From the NCBI GenBank assembly GCA_028095005.1, contig CM051462.1:232208473-232272472 (forward strand): DNA of 64,000 nt, in the 5' to 3' direction. The notes beneath the pieces are model-generated. The model searched no databases, was not told the origin of the DNA, and saw only the letters and a program-made list of their open reading frames with translations. The position numbers and the translations under genes were made by a program. Source of the DNA: Rhynchospora pubera (taxonomy: Eukaryota > Streptophyta > Magnoliopsida > Poales > Cyperaceae). Shown piece by piece: positions 46,890-58,988 of this stretch (the stretch's first letter is position 1; each line of letters begins with the position of its first letter).

Positions 46890-48411
46890 TGATCGGAGGT
46901 AAAACCTGGGTCAAATTAAACCTCAATCTAATCTAATGCAGTACAGCTTGAGGGTCGAATCCACAGGGACGGTTTTTCTAAACTATAGACTTTAAGTAAC
47001 TAAATTTAATTGATCCAAGGGTAAACAAGTCAAAAAGTTGATTAATTAATTAAAAGGATTGAATTTAAACTAAAAGAATTAATTCTAAATTCTAATTAAT
47101 GTCTAAATTACTCTAAACATTAAGGAAAAGATCTAAACTCGAATTAAGGACTTAAACTAGGGTCAATTGATCGGGTTCCACTTCCAGGCACTATCCTGGC
47201 GGGTCGACAGGATTCCTGGCGGGTCGCCAGAACAGTACGACAATTCAGTTTAATTAGTTTTTAAGTTCTCTAAGTTCAGGTTTTTGGCTTAAACTCTGGT
47301 CCAAATACTAACTCTCGTTCTTGATTTGGTATTACTAAGTTTCAACCTCTAGACCTCCCTAAAAACCTAAGTTTCAACTCTCGTTTCTTGGCTTAAGTTT
47401 TAGGGTTTGCTTTAACTATTCGGTAGGATATCCTAAATCTCTCGATCTTAGGAGGGAATAAACCTCTCGGCTAAGTTCCGGTTTCACCTTTTGGGTATAC
47501 TAACTATCCTATGGTATGGGAATACAAATTGATTTGAATTTAGGGAACTTGGTGCTTATCTATTAGGCAAGGCCTTAACCTAATGAGCGAACCTTCAAGA
47601 CAATTCAATTCATATTCTCAATTCAAGAAATTAAACTTAAGAAAAGCAAAGCAACTTAGAAAGATTAGAAAACTAAATTAAACTTCATAAATCTACCAAG
47701 TCATGGTTCCCTACAATTGCCCCTAAACTAAACTACTCACTAAAAGTCATACTAAACATAAAGACAATAGGTTTCAGCAGACTAAACATAAAAAGAGAGA
47801 AAATAGAGAAAGAATACAACAAAGAACTAAAAGAAACGCTCTCAACTTGAATCCTGGCGGGTCGACAGGATTCCTGGCGGGTCGACAGGAGACAGGCTGG
47901 GTGCGATTTCTGCTAACTCCTCTTGAATCTTCCTCTAAAATCTCACTTTTCACTTTCTGGAGCTCTCCATATGTTTAAATAGCTCTCAAAGGCGGTTTCC
48001 ATAGGTGGAGATCATGTCTGGCTCGTCCAAGAATAGAGAAAGTGCTCTGCCAGAAATATCTCTCCAAATTGGGCAGGTCAGATTATGTCAGGCGGGGTCG
48101 ACAGGAATCCTGACGGGTCGCCTGGTGGCCTGGCGGGTCGACAGAAATCCTGGCGGGTCGCCAGAACAGGGGACTTGTCTGGTTTGACCCTGTTCCTTTG
48201 CTCCAGTCGCTTGGACTCTGATTTGCTCCGCTTGAACTCTGTTTTGGGCCCAATTTTGCTCCAAATCATCACTGAACCTGAAATTAGACAAGGGCAAATA
48301 GCAGTACCATATTTCTAACATAAATTGCATAAAATCTAACTAAAACACAAACATTTAATTGAAATTAAGGCCTAAAAGAGTTGAATATTTCGATGTGAAA
48401 CCCGCCTATCA
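46890..48411 (-). mobile_element. Solo LTR, Athila-like Ty3 element, 1522 bp
   Basis: Read on the minus strand it starts TGATAGGCGGGTTTC and ends TTTTACCTCCGATCA (TGAT..ATCA). GAGCT flanks it on both sides (46885-46889 and 48412-48416), a perfect 5-bp target duplication, so two LTRs recombined and left one. The LTR end contains a CCGTCCCTGTGGATTCGACC block, also present in modified form near the end of the Athila LTR at 57201-58988, which supports a related lineage. It contains eight palindromic words at a 20-bp period. Confidence 0.9.
47196..48164. repeat. Palindromic word array, 15-nt word, 20-bp period
   Basis: Word CTGGCG-GGT-CGMCAG starts at 47196 and 47216; 47854 and 47874; 48090, 48110, 48130 and 48150. 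Every neighbour within a cluster is exactly 20 bases apart. The two arms are reverse complements, allowing A/C and G/T changes. Confidence 0.9.
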
Positions 48412-48641
48412 GAGCTCTCAACACATTCCAACCTACACCTAGTGACAGTGTCTGGACTGTGGTGTTTGAGACTACTTTATCTTTCAAAATGATCTAGCTG
48501 TGAGAAGCTCAAGTGGGAGAGTATCCATGTGCTCAAAGGATCAATTCAGGTCTATTTTTCAAGACAAAAATTTCTTTGAGAGAGAACAATGGGTGGATAT
48601 ATATAGAGGGCACCAAGAGCTTCAGAATCAAAATACCTTCC

Positions 48642-49067
48642 AAGCATTACACAATGCTTGAATATATCCGTTATAATAAAACAAAATGAAACTAGCCGTT
48701 GAATTTTGTCAGAAGCGTTGAGCAAGAAAATTGGCATTACAACGCTTGAGCAAAAAAATTCAAATTGTCACTGACAAGAGTCAGAGCGTTATACGATTCT
48801 ACCAAGCGTTACAAAACGCACGCCCAAGGGCAAAAAATCAAGGCTTATTTCTAAAAATCTATCTGTTATACAAAGCATAGAAGCGTTATATGACGCCAGA
48901 TTTTTCTTCCGTTGTGTGACTCTATGAAGCGTTATGTAACGTTATGAAGCATTGTGCAATGCTATAAAGCATTGTGTAACGCATGAACACAGAAAACTGA
49001 ATTTTACTGGTTTATTGATCTTTTCTTATGAAGCGTTGTGTGACGCTATGAAGCGTTATGTAACGCA
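48642..49067. repeat. Palindromic word array, 16-17-nt word, 20-bp period
   Basis: Word AAGCGTTATGTAACGCT, with variants such as AAGCATTGTGCAATGCT. Clear copies start at 48642, 48713/48733, 48784/48804, 48861/48881, 48927/48947/48967 and 49031/49051. Within clusters the step is 20; cluster starts are 71, 71, 77, 66 and 104 apart. Confidence 0.85.
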
Positions 49068-49230
49068 TGAACACAGAAAATTAGATTTTGTTGGTTTCTT
49101 GAGTTTTTCTACTATCTAGATCATTTCAAGGATTAACTAAGGACTTAATAATACCTTCTACCCTAGTCTAAGCTAGCCTACAATCTCTCTAAAGAATTGA
49201 TCTTGATCTTGCATATAATTTTTATCTAAA

Positions 49231-52200
49231 TTTTCAAATTCCATCTTCTTCCTATATATATATAAAACTCAAAGAAGATTGTTAAATGCCTTCTCATGCA
49301 TGATTTCAATGATATTATTTTGTAATTGACAAATCTAGAGACGTTTAGTACAACAACCTTCTCATGCATGATTTCAATTTGAAAGAATATAATGTAAGCG
49401 TTTTATAATTCCAAGGGCTTCCCATAAACAGAAGAAATAACCGAGTTGAAAAAGGGCACATGTTCACTTCCTGGTTATAACAACTAGCAAGTGAAAATTG
49501 AAATCAAATTTGTCTGAACAAAAGTGTGGAAAGTACAGATTTTATGGTGCAACGGGCTTGCATATGAATTTCCAAACATAAACCGAGCCTCAAATTAAGC
49601 AATCAATCAAACAGAGAACCAGAGAAAAAAAAAAGAAATAAAATAAAATTAAAATGATTCTTGTTGTTTTGTTTTAGTTAAGCTTAGCAAGACAGTAAGG
49701 AGGGGACTTTGCCTCGGCGCCTAGAATCAAATAATCTCTGTAAGCTCTTCTCATACGTCCAAAAGGGCCACCAACTCAACCAATTGAAATTTGAGGAAGA
49801 AGGAGCATTTGCGATTGGAATTTGGAAGAGTGATCGAGAGACGAGAGGAGAGAATGAGAGATGACAAACGGAGAGAGAGATAGAAGAAGGGAGAGGCTTG
49901 GAGCGCTAAAATGGAGTGGCGAAGCTCCTAGACTAGAGGAGGTGGAGCTCCGGCCAGAGGGAAAAGGAGGGAATTCAATTGAGAAAGAGAGAGGGGGGTT
50001 TACTATTTTTTTTTTGTTCTATCTATTTTCCTTTCCTTCATTTCTTTTTTTTTGTTGCCATTTTGCATTTCGTATTTTGCAATTAATTCCCAGAATAATT
50101 TTTCAAATAAGAAATGCCGAAAATATGAAAAATGCATATTTTCTAAAACAAGAATAATGATAAAAAATTGAGTAGTTTAAATTGTCTAATCCCCAAAATT
50201 CCAACATTATCCAATCTCATTCTCAATTTCTTTGAAATTCAACATTAACCCACTAAACAGTTTTATTTACCTGAGCAAAACTAAGCTAATGAGAGAGAGA
50301 GGGGGGAGATGGAGGTGACTGGTGAGGTCTTTGGCAACTTCTTCAAGCAACAGAAATTGGCCATTAAAATAAAGGTGGCCTGCAAAGTGACTGAGTTTAA
50401 AATAAATATATCCGTCGGTGATTCACAATATTTAAAAATTAGAGCTGTACAAGGTGATCAAGTTTAAATGCATGCGATAGACAGTATTTAAATACTCATT
50501 TTGATTTTGATTTTGATTTTGGACCCTGGGGGTTGAGTTTTCCTTGTTTGACACATAATGCAAAATTGTAAATGTACTTTTCCCCTTTTCAAAGAAATTG
50601 CTTGTCTATGAGATGAATCGTAGTTGTCTAATTTAATCTAACATGTAAGATAACACAACCAAACAAAATGTAGCTCTCGTTACTGTTGTAAATCGAGCCA
50701 AAATGTACAGAAAAGAAAAATTAACATCAGATTTTTGTTTTCTCCAATATTTTAAGTTAGAAAAAAAACTAGTAAATACTTGAGTTGTATTAATCATATA
50801 TGAGCAGCAGGATATATTTTGTGTGAGTTGTATACACAAACTATTATAGATTTATTATAGTGCTTATATATATGAGCACTTTGGTATTTTTTGCGTGAAT
50901 TGTACACACAAAAGAAATGATGCCGGCCGAAAATATGTAATAAAACAACAAAGTAAAACTTTTGATACTTTGTAAGTTTTATGTAATCGCTACCATTTAT
51001 TTTGAATTATCTTTCATAATTAACTCCAAGTTTTGTTATCATGTCGTACAATGTTGAAAAATTTTGGTGAGTATAAATACTAAATAGTGATATCAATATT
51101 AAAAAAAAAAAAAGATCTTCATATTTTACCGCCCGTTGTTGAAACTTTTCAACCTCGCAGCTAAGATGTATCGAATAAAATAGACAAACCAAATAAAGCA
51201 ACAATCAAGTAGATATCCGCTTGGATCTAGTTTATGGTAAGAGTTGGTAGATTAAGATACGTCATAATTAGTGCAAGTGGTGATTATCTTCTCTTGAAAA
51301 CAAATAAACACGGCGCCAACCGACTACTAAAAAGCTCAAGACGTTTTTTAGCTTACGACACGTACGAACTCTAATTGACCTGATTTAAAATTATGTGAAA
51401 AGTTTAGAAAATAAGCTACAATGTTTGCATTTGAGTTATTCTAGATTTTAAATATTTCACGGACAAAATAACATATGAAAGTAACATGATTTGATAAGTA
51501 TTAATTAATTATTTTACAAATATTTAAATTGTTTGATAGTTAAATATCTTTTATCTATGTAATAGTGAAGTAGCACTTTAGAGGACCTATTAAGTGTATC
51601 ATTTAGAGAATCTAAAGTATATATGCAAGCATTCAATGTAATATGATTTCCAATTTTAATTAAAATATGTATCTGCTTAAATGAACTAGTATATTTATTA
51701 GCGTCTGCTAAATGACCACTACCCGCTATGATATAAGCATACCCGTGATGAATTCGTTATTTGCTATTTAAATGTTTTGCTATTAATTTCTTCTAAATAG
51801 CCGCTAAAGTCCACTAAACAACCGCTAAATTCTATTAAATTGCCACTATAAGAAAAAAAAACACTAAATAGACAATTTCAATTCAACACCATAACTTTTA
51901 TCGAATTGCACCACTAAAGTGCCACTATTGCGCCACTAAATTTCGCTATTTTAAATCACTGCAATTGTACCTTTTATATTCAAAACAAGTGGGTAGGGTT
52001 GTACAACGAATGTGTCAAAACATTTTCATCAAAATTTTAACCGAATTCAATTATATTGGATTGAAAAAAAAATTTAAACCGACCTACCTATAATCCAACC
52101 CAACCTAGATAAATTTTTACTTACGGGTTTGTTGACCACTAAAATTTTTCAAAAGGTGCTCAAATCGATGGAAATGCGACAAAATGACGAAACGCTCAGG

Positions 52201-52464
52201 AAATTATTAAAAATATTTCAGTGGTCTAAAAATAAAAAATTTAGCATCATTGAATTCTTTGTAATTTTCTGAGCATACCCATGAAATTTCATGTGAAAGT
52301 GATTTCGGAAGCATCTTCAAATAATTAAAACGAGAAATCATTTTTGCTGAAATTCTCGAAATGGATCCGTCCATTTCTGAAGTAATGGAGAGGACACAAA
52401 TTCGAAAATGGCTGAAGCAGCGTGACAAAGAGGCTCTTGGGCTGTGCATTTGAATTTTAAAAAA
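49231..52464. other. Long non-coding stretch
   Basis: 49780-50000 is GA-rich with a 5'UTR-like look but leads into no recognisable gene. 50010-50280 is the diverged partner of 5950-6240. A word TTGCGTGAATTGTACACACAA near 50890 also occurs near 28715. Around 51700-51960 degenerate CGCTAAAT / CACTAAA words are repeated. No gene is seen. Confidence 0.4.
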
Positions 52465-52668
52465 GGGGTGGTTATGTTAACCATCTCCAGAACCGCCTCT
52501 CCTCTGGCGGGGGCACTTTAAAATATCCTAGAAGGAGCATCTATAAAGGGGGACGAAAAAAAAAAAGGGGTGGTTATGTTAACCATCTCCAGAACCGCCT
52601 CTCCTCTGGCGGGGGCACTTTAAAATATCCTAGAAGGAGCATCTATAAAGGGGGACGGAAAAAAAAGG
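52465..52668. repeat. 102-bp tandem duplication
   Basis: Two units (52465-52566 and 52567-52668) beginning GGGGTGGTTATGTTAACC are identical except at the A-run and last few bases. Each contains CCGCCTCTCCTCTGGCGG, a GC hairpin. Confidence 0.93.
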
Positions 52669-53206
52669 GGGGGGGTGATTTTGTTTGCATAAGAGAGAGA
52701 AGACAAGTGACTTAATAGAGATATTTCTTTTTCTTATTTTTTTCTACAAATTGTAAGAGAGAGGATACAGGAAAGTCGTGAAAGAGAAGATAGAGGTTTG
52801 TAAATGATGCTTATGAATGAAACTTAAATACAATTTTAATCTGATTTTATTGTTCTGGTTTGATTTGATATCGTTTGCAATTTGGTAGTTCAAGTCCCAT
52901 ATTATTATTTGTCATCACTCTCTATAAATTTTTCCGTTTGACTTACTGTTAATTTTGTCTTATTTAAAACTTTTCGTTGTTTGATCTATATTTTAAACCT
53001 TACTTGCATCATGTAAAGAAAAAGATTTAATGATAGGTTTAATATGGATTCCACTTAACGTGAATTTGGTGACAACTTAGAGTGAAAACCAACTTCATGC
53101 ATAAATTGGTCTCAAATAAAACATAAAAAAAGTTCTTGTATCAACCCTTGTTTTGCAGCATGGCTCTTGGCATGGAGTATTGATCTAGCGCAACCACTTC
53201 GATCGA

Positions 53207-53365
53207 AATTTGTTTATATCACAATCTGTAGCATGCTCAGTTGTGATTTAAACAATAAGAAACCGCTTCATAAGGGATCTGCAGCATGTCTCAGTCCCTA
53301 TGGAGATGGTATGAACCTAATTGAATTGGATCTGTAGCATGCTCAGTCCATTCGATTTAGGTTGT
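53207..53365. repeat. Three hairpins with identical loop and covarying stems
   Basis: The 17-nt loop TCTGTAGCATGCTCAGT starts at 53225, 53278 (18 nt, one inserted base) and 53331, exactly 53 bases apart. Stems: TGTTTATATCACAA with TTGTGATTTAAACA; CTTCATAAGGGA with CCCTATGGAG; AACCTAATTGAATTGGA with CCATTCGATTTAGGTT. Stem sequences differ between copies while pairing is largely kept. Confidence 0.75.
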
Positions 53366-55705
53366 TTAAACAACAAAGATCAAAATTCCATGCAAAGACG
53401 TCGTTATGCTGCCGAAATTTACTCAGAGAAGTCATGTTTCATTATATATTTCTGGCATAAGTTAAATCTAAAATATGTTCCTGATAATTTTCTGTTACCA
53501 GCAAAGTGCATTCTGGACAGTTCACAAAACAATTTTTATCTCACAAACGGTTAAACAGAACCAATTGAACTTTTAACTGCAGATGAAACATGATATGACA
53601 CACATCCTGTAAAAATTTCAGAATTTTTGGATGCACAGATTATTTATAACGAATTTTTGAAATCAGATAGAAATTGAGTTTCAGAAAACTGTACCAGCAA
53701 ATCGTGCCAGTAAATGTGTCTGAACGTTCGAACCTTGAAACCCTTGAAATAAATCTCTAAAAATTCTACGAAAATTATTGTAACTGCATCAAGATGTACA
53801 GTTTCAAATCCGAAAGTTTCAAGTCATAACTGCAAACAGAGAGCAAATGAAAATAAAAAAACTGAACTGATGTCTGTCTGTCTCAGGAACCCGATTTCAG
53901 AAAGCTTCCCTGAATTGCAAATTTCGGTAAAAATACCAAATCAAATCAGAAAAATTCATACTAGATATCAAAATTTTCCTCTTGAAGTCTATTTTCAAAT
54001 CAAATAAACCTCATATAGAAATTCGAAACTGAATAAAAACATTCATTGAAACAGTGATCAAAGGTCGTGTTAACTGACAGAACTTTATTTCAGAAAATGA
54101 CCTTGAGAAATAAAGCCCAAAGCCCAATAAAACAAATTCTGAAAATTATGTAAAAATGATATTAAAAATCCTCTCCGAGTCTTCTTTCAATTGATTCTGG
54201 TTTCATAATTTTTGGTGAAACAGAGAGACTTTTTTTCTAATTTTGAACTGATTAATGGTCTGGTTGGTCCTGTCCAAAGTGCACAGCCCAGAAAATCTTC
54301 AAATTTGTCCAAATGTCAAAATACATAAAATTTCACAGAAAACTCGAAAAACATCAAATGAAATACACCAAAACTCGGAAAAATCTAAAGATTTCAGTTT
54401 CACTGGTCATTTGATGTTAATATCTTCTAAAGATTGGTCAAATTCGACTTTGATCATTTTCATCATAATGCATCATGTGAAATTCAAATTAAATTAAAAT
54501 TTCTTTAGAAATTCTAAAAGTCCACAAAACCAAAATGAAATCGTGGGACTTCAATGTTTGAAATTTGTGGTAAAATTCTGATTTGAGTTTAAATTAACTC
54601 AAATTGACACAAATACTAACCAAACCAAACTAAATTTCGATTTGAGTCTAATTTGACTCAAATTGTGTCAAATCCAAATCAAAACTAACTCGAGTATCAA
54701 ATACACTCAAGTTATCTAGAATTTAGTTTGAGGCCCCAAATCGTCTCGAACTAACATAATTTGAGTCCAAATTGATTCAAATTAACAAAAGCGAAATCAA
54801 ATTATAGTTTGAGTTCAAATTAACTCAAGTTGTATCCAATAAGTGCCAAATAAAATCAAAAGCTGTCTAACTGGACCAAAGCCCCAGTTTGATCATAAGT
54901 TTCCCTCGTCGCCTGAATCAGCGGCCCGCTTTGTATTCAGTGTACGAGTTGCAAGGTTGTTGCGTCTGAGTGACCAGTGCGGTTACACTCTTGACCCTAA
55001 CTTTGCGAAGTCCTTGTTTCTGAGTCAACAATATGTTCTGTACTTAGAACCTGGTACTTCATAGGATTCGAGAACAAATTACTCAAATCCTAAATCAAAT
55101 GTCAAAAACGAGAACAAAAATCTCAACTCCAAAAATAAAGCGGTATTTGATCGACTAATGGACTGGTCGGTAATTTACCATTATGGTTCAAGTTAGATTT
55201 AAAATTTAAAATCTCAACTTACCATAAAAACCTCATAAACAAATGTCACCTACATAATCACCCAACAAGTTACATTTCACAACTCTTTTAGCCTATACAC
55301 ATAATTCTTCGAATCCCTTAATCAGAGGTTCTCGCGGTTATTCCCGAGGTAATTAACAGCAGGGGCTTGCGCCTGCTGGAAAGAAAGAACTCACGAAACA
55401 ATAAACCTTCGTGTGAATAGAAATTCATATGAGTTCTTCTCTCTTCATTAAGAAAGGACTTATATCGAATTGTGACGCACGGAGGGTATCTGAATAGCTC
55501 TTTCCCTTTCCCGTGGATATTCAGTTTTATTTCTTCCGCGGCGATAAAAAGGTCTCTACAGGGTTATTACGGATTAAGAGGGTTGCGCGGGTCAAACGGA
55601 TTGTATTTTCAATTGTGATTTCCGAGACCTCTTGATAAGAAAGATATTATGTAGAGATTTTTAATCTAAAATAAAATATGAGAAAGTTTAATATGCACTA
55701 TAGAT
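53366..55705. other. Non-coding, probable retroelement-derived
   Basis: 54575-54840 is filled with degenerate TTTGAGT...AAATT...ACTCAAA words of quasi-palindromic form without a strict period. 54860-55060 is GC-richer and unassigned. No gene is recognised. Confidence 0.4.
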
Positions 55706-57200
55706 TGTTAGAGTTATGTCCTAGAAGTCAATAATTTAATGACTTAATTATTAGTTTATGTTTTGGATGATATTTTATCATCTGTTCCTAGGTTTATTAT
55801 TGACAGATCATTCAGGTTGAGAATCTGAATTGTAGATCTCTGTGGATCATTCTTTAGAATGACAATAATAAATCTAAATGGTCCATAATCTTGATAATTA
55901 ACAAGAAACATTAATTGTCATATAAGATTAGTATGCAAGTTAAGTGATGATTAAGTTCTACAAATCATAGGTAAAGAGTTACCAACTTAATTGCATATGT
56001 ATATGTTATGGAACATAGTACAGGACTTGACCCAACAAAATAAACATATGGATTGTGTTATGTGTCATTGTTTATTTCGTTATGATTTTGGTTCTAAGTT
56101 TGAGATGATTATCTTTTCCACATGAGGATAGGTTCTATAAATCTCGTCTACCGCTGATTCCCGTTAAGGGCTGCTATACGGACTTGATTTACGTTCTCTT
56201 GAATTGTGCGGGGAAAAGCTAATCATCAAGAAAACCGTATGTCCCTCATTAATTCACTTAGTGAGTGACGATATCTGTTTGGGCCCCTTGATGGAGTTGG
56301 ATCGTATGCGCGCAACTAAGCGATCAACTCTAGATCAAGAAACGTATAATCTGCAAGAATGACACATTCCTATCTTGAATTATACGATGATATCGTGAGA
56401 CATAAGAATCAAAATAGAGAAACATATTTATTCTCTTATGCAGGATTGAAATATTGTAGCAGTACACTATTAATGCGAATTGGGAATCATAACGTGTTGC
56501 TAGATACCACTTATGATTATTGGAATTAAATAACGATTTAATTCCATGGCCAACATAGCATAAATCCTCAAAGGGTCACACAAATAGGACATTAATCACA
56601 CAGTGCATTATTTATTTATTCACAGCAATAAGTTATGTGGAAATATGATAAGATTGATTAATTAATTATATACCGTTGCGAACCGTTATAATTAATTAAG
56701 TCAATGGATCATATAGAAATAAATTAATACATTAACTAATCCTAAAACAATTATTAATGAGTTAATAATTAATTTAGTTCAACACTTATTAATATAAATG
56801 GTTATATTGATGAATTGGGCCGTTATTTAAATAGCAAATATATAGCCCAATTAAAGAGCAAAGTTGAGGGACCTTAATTATATGAATTAATGATCGAAAT
56901 TAAGGGGTTAAATGGCCCATAAAGGCCCATTTCGTGGCAGCCACTTATGGTGGTAGGTGGGATGGCATAGTTGTAATTATGCAAGAGGCCAATTAGGTTT
57001 TGTGCTCTATATAAGGACCACTTATGAGAGCCTCCACCTAGCTTTTCTCTCTCCTCTCATTCCTCCCATGAGGCCGCCATTTTTCACCCTCTCTTTCTCT
57101 CTTTTGCTCATGTGTTGAGCTATTTTCTCTCCACTAAATCAAGGTTGTTGATTGATGCAAGAGAGAAAACCATAGGGATTAGGCTTGTTCTTTGGGTATG
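55706..57200 (+). mobile_element. LTR, plus-oriented copy, interrupted by the Athila element
   Basis: Begins TGTTAGAGTTATGTCC and is homologous to the minus-strand copy at 3254-5065. Its last 190 or so bases, present in the other copy, are missing here because the Athila LTR begins at 57201. Confidence 0.7.
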
Positions 57201-58988
57201 TGATGAAGGCTTAAAACCTAGGAATCAAATAAATTTGTAACCTATAGCTAACCTCACTAATCGTTCAGAATATAGCTTTAGGGTCGAACCCAAGGGACGG
57301 ATCTATGAATACCGGACTTGTCTTTTCTTAAAATCTAGATGAAAATATTTTATGGGATTTTGAGTAATTAAATAGTGCTTAAATTGTAAATATTTTTGGT
57401 TATTTTTGGACTTGGAATAAAACAAACCAAAGTAAAATATTAAAGTAAAGTCTTTTGAGGTCTTAACAGAATTTTAGGCGCCTTAGGAATTGGATTTCAT
57501 CTATGTTTGGCTGTTAAATTAGAAACTCAAAATACTTTCGCATTTTAATTTCTCAATTTAACTACAATTAACCTTCTGGTCAATTCGAACACCAATCTGT
57601 TCGATTCGAACAGTGTCCTGTTCAGTTCGACCAGATCTCTGTTCGGTTCGACCAGAGGGCAAGGGTGCGTTGGGTTTGTCTACTATGTTTACTAATGTTT
57701 TGAGATAGGTTTAAATGGACGAACCTAGCTAATCTAAACCTCAGCCTTCGCTTGTTGGAACAGATTCTGGTTTGTTCACAATCTAACCTAATTAACTTGA
57801 TTGGTTCACAACTTTTGGTATAGAATTCAATTTGTTAAACCAGTCTATCAGAGTTCTTAGGAGTATTTAGAAGTCTTTTGTACTAATCTAAAAGTTGCAC
57901 TTTGATGCAGACTAATCTCCCCTTTCGGTTCTAAGATTTACTCCAAATACTTAAATCAATTTAGACTTGCTATTCCTAACTTAGACTTACTAGAAGCAGC
58001 TGTTCAACTAGAAGGTAATTAGAGAATTCAACAAGTAATTAACTCAAGCAATTAATTAATTCATAATAAACTAGGTCTCAAAACATAGCAATTCATAGCA
58101 TATCAAACTAACTTCATCCAAACATAGAGTTACTCTCCTAATCCTAAGGCTATAAAAGGGTCTAGCCTAACATAGTATCAAAGCAAACAACAAGAGTTAA
58201 ACAACAATAAAGATACAAGCCCATCAAATCACAAGATAAAAACATAAAGAAATAAAACCAAATACTCCTTATGCTTTTGATCACGATCTTCAAGGCGATG
58301 GAGTGATGCTAGATGGAGATGTCACGTGAAACACTGCTGCCGTCGTCAAAAGGATGATGATTCCCAAGGAGAAGAAAGTACTTGACCCTTAGAAAAAGTG
58401 GAAGATGGTATTGAGAAGCGAATCCCCTTTTCTTCGGGCCTCTAGGGTATATATAGATATCCCAGGACGCAAGGATGGAAGGCTAGGGCACCAGGGCGCA
58501 AGAAATTGCCATAACAATCAATTTCCATACAAGAAATACTACCATAAGTGATATGGCGGCAATCTGGTCGGATCGAACAGGTGGACAGTCGAACCGAACA
58601 GGAGAGAGAGAAACCAGCCACGCAAGCACGCCACTGTGAGGTCCAGTCGGATCGAACAGCCAGGCAGTCGGATCGAACAGGAGAGAGAGATGTCGCCTGA
58701 TAGCCATGAGTTTAGGTCGATTCGAACAGAAATCTGTTTGGGTCGACCAGAAGAGAGAATAAAGCCTCCAATGCTAGGAATGAGTCATCTAGCATGCGTA
58801 ATACGTCGGGAATCCATCTATACGCTCCAAAGTCATCAGAAATCATCAAAAACCTGTACATAGAAGAGAAGAAACGACGGCAGAACCAAATCCTGGAAAA
58901 ACATAGCAATTTATCAAATAATTTATTGGTTTGAGTCTATTTTAAGTGCTAAGTACGGTCCAAATAACAATAAATATTGACTACGTCA
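57201..58988 (-). repeat. Athila 3' LTR, 1788 bp
   Basis: On the minus strand it starts TGACGTAGTCAA right after the polypurine tract and ends GCCTTCATCA. The CCGTCCCTTGGGTTCGACCC block near its end also occurs, modified, in the solo LTR at 46890-48411. It carries ten of the palindromic words. Confidence 0.75.

Larger units (their letters stand above)
46560..49230. mobile_element. Probable LTR-element remnant split by a solo LTR
   Basis: The flanks of the solo LTR at 46890-48411 join into one non-coding sequence. It has a GATGTGATTACGGAGTTCCG stretch, of the kind found in plant Ty1/copia LTRs, on the left, and an array of AGCGTTATGTAACGCT words on the right (48642-49067). The outer ends are not resolved and no polyprotein is present, so the class is tentative. 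Confidence 0.4.

Noticed and set aside
54575..54840. TTTGAGT...ACTCAAA words as a fourth phased array
   Set aside because: The words are quasi-palindromic, but their spacing is irregular, so they do not meet the same standard.
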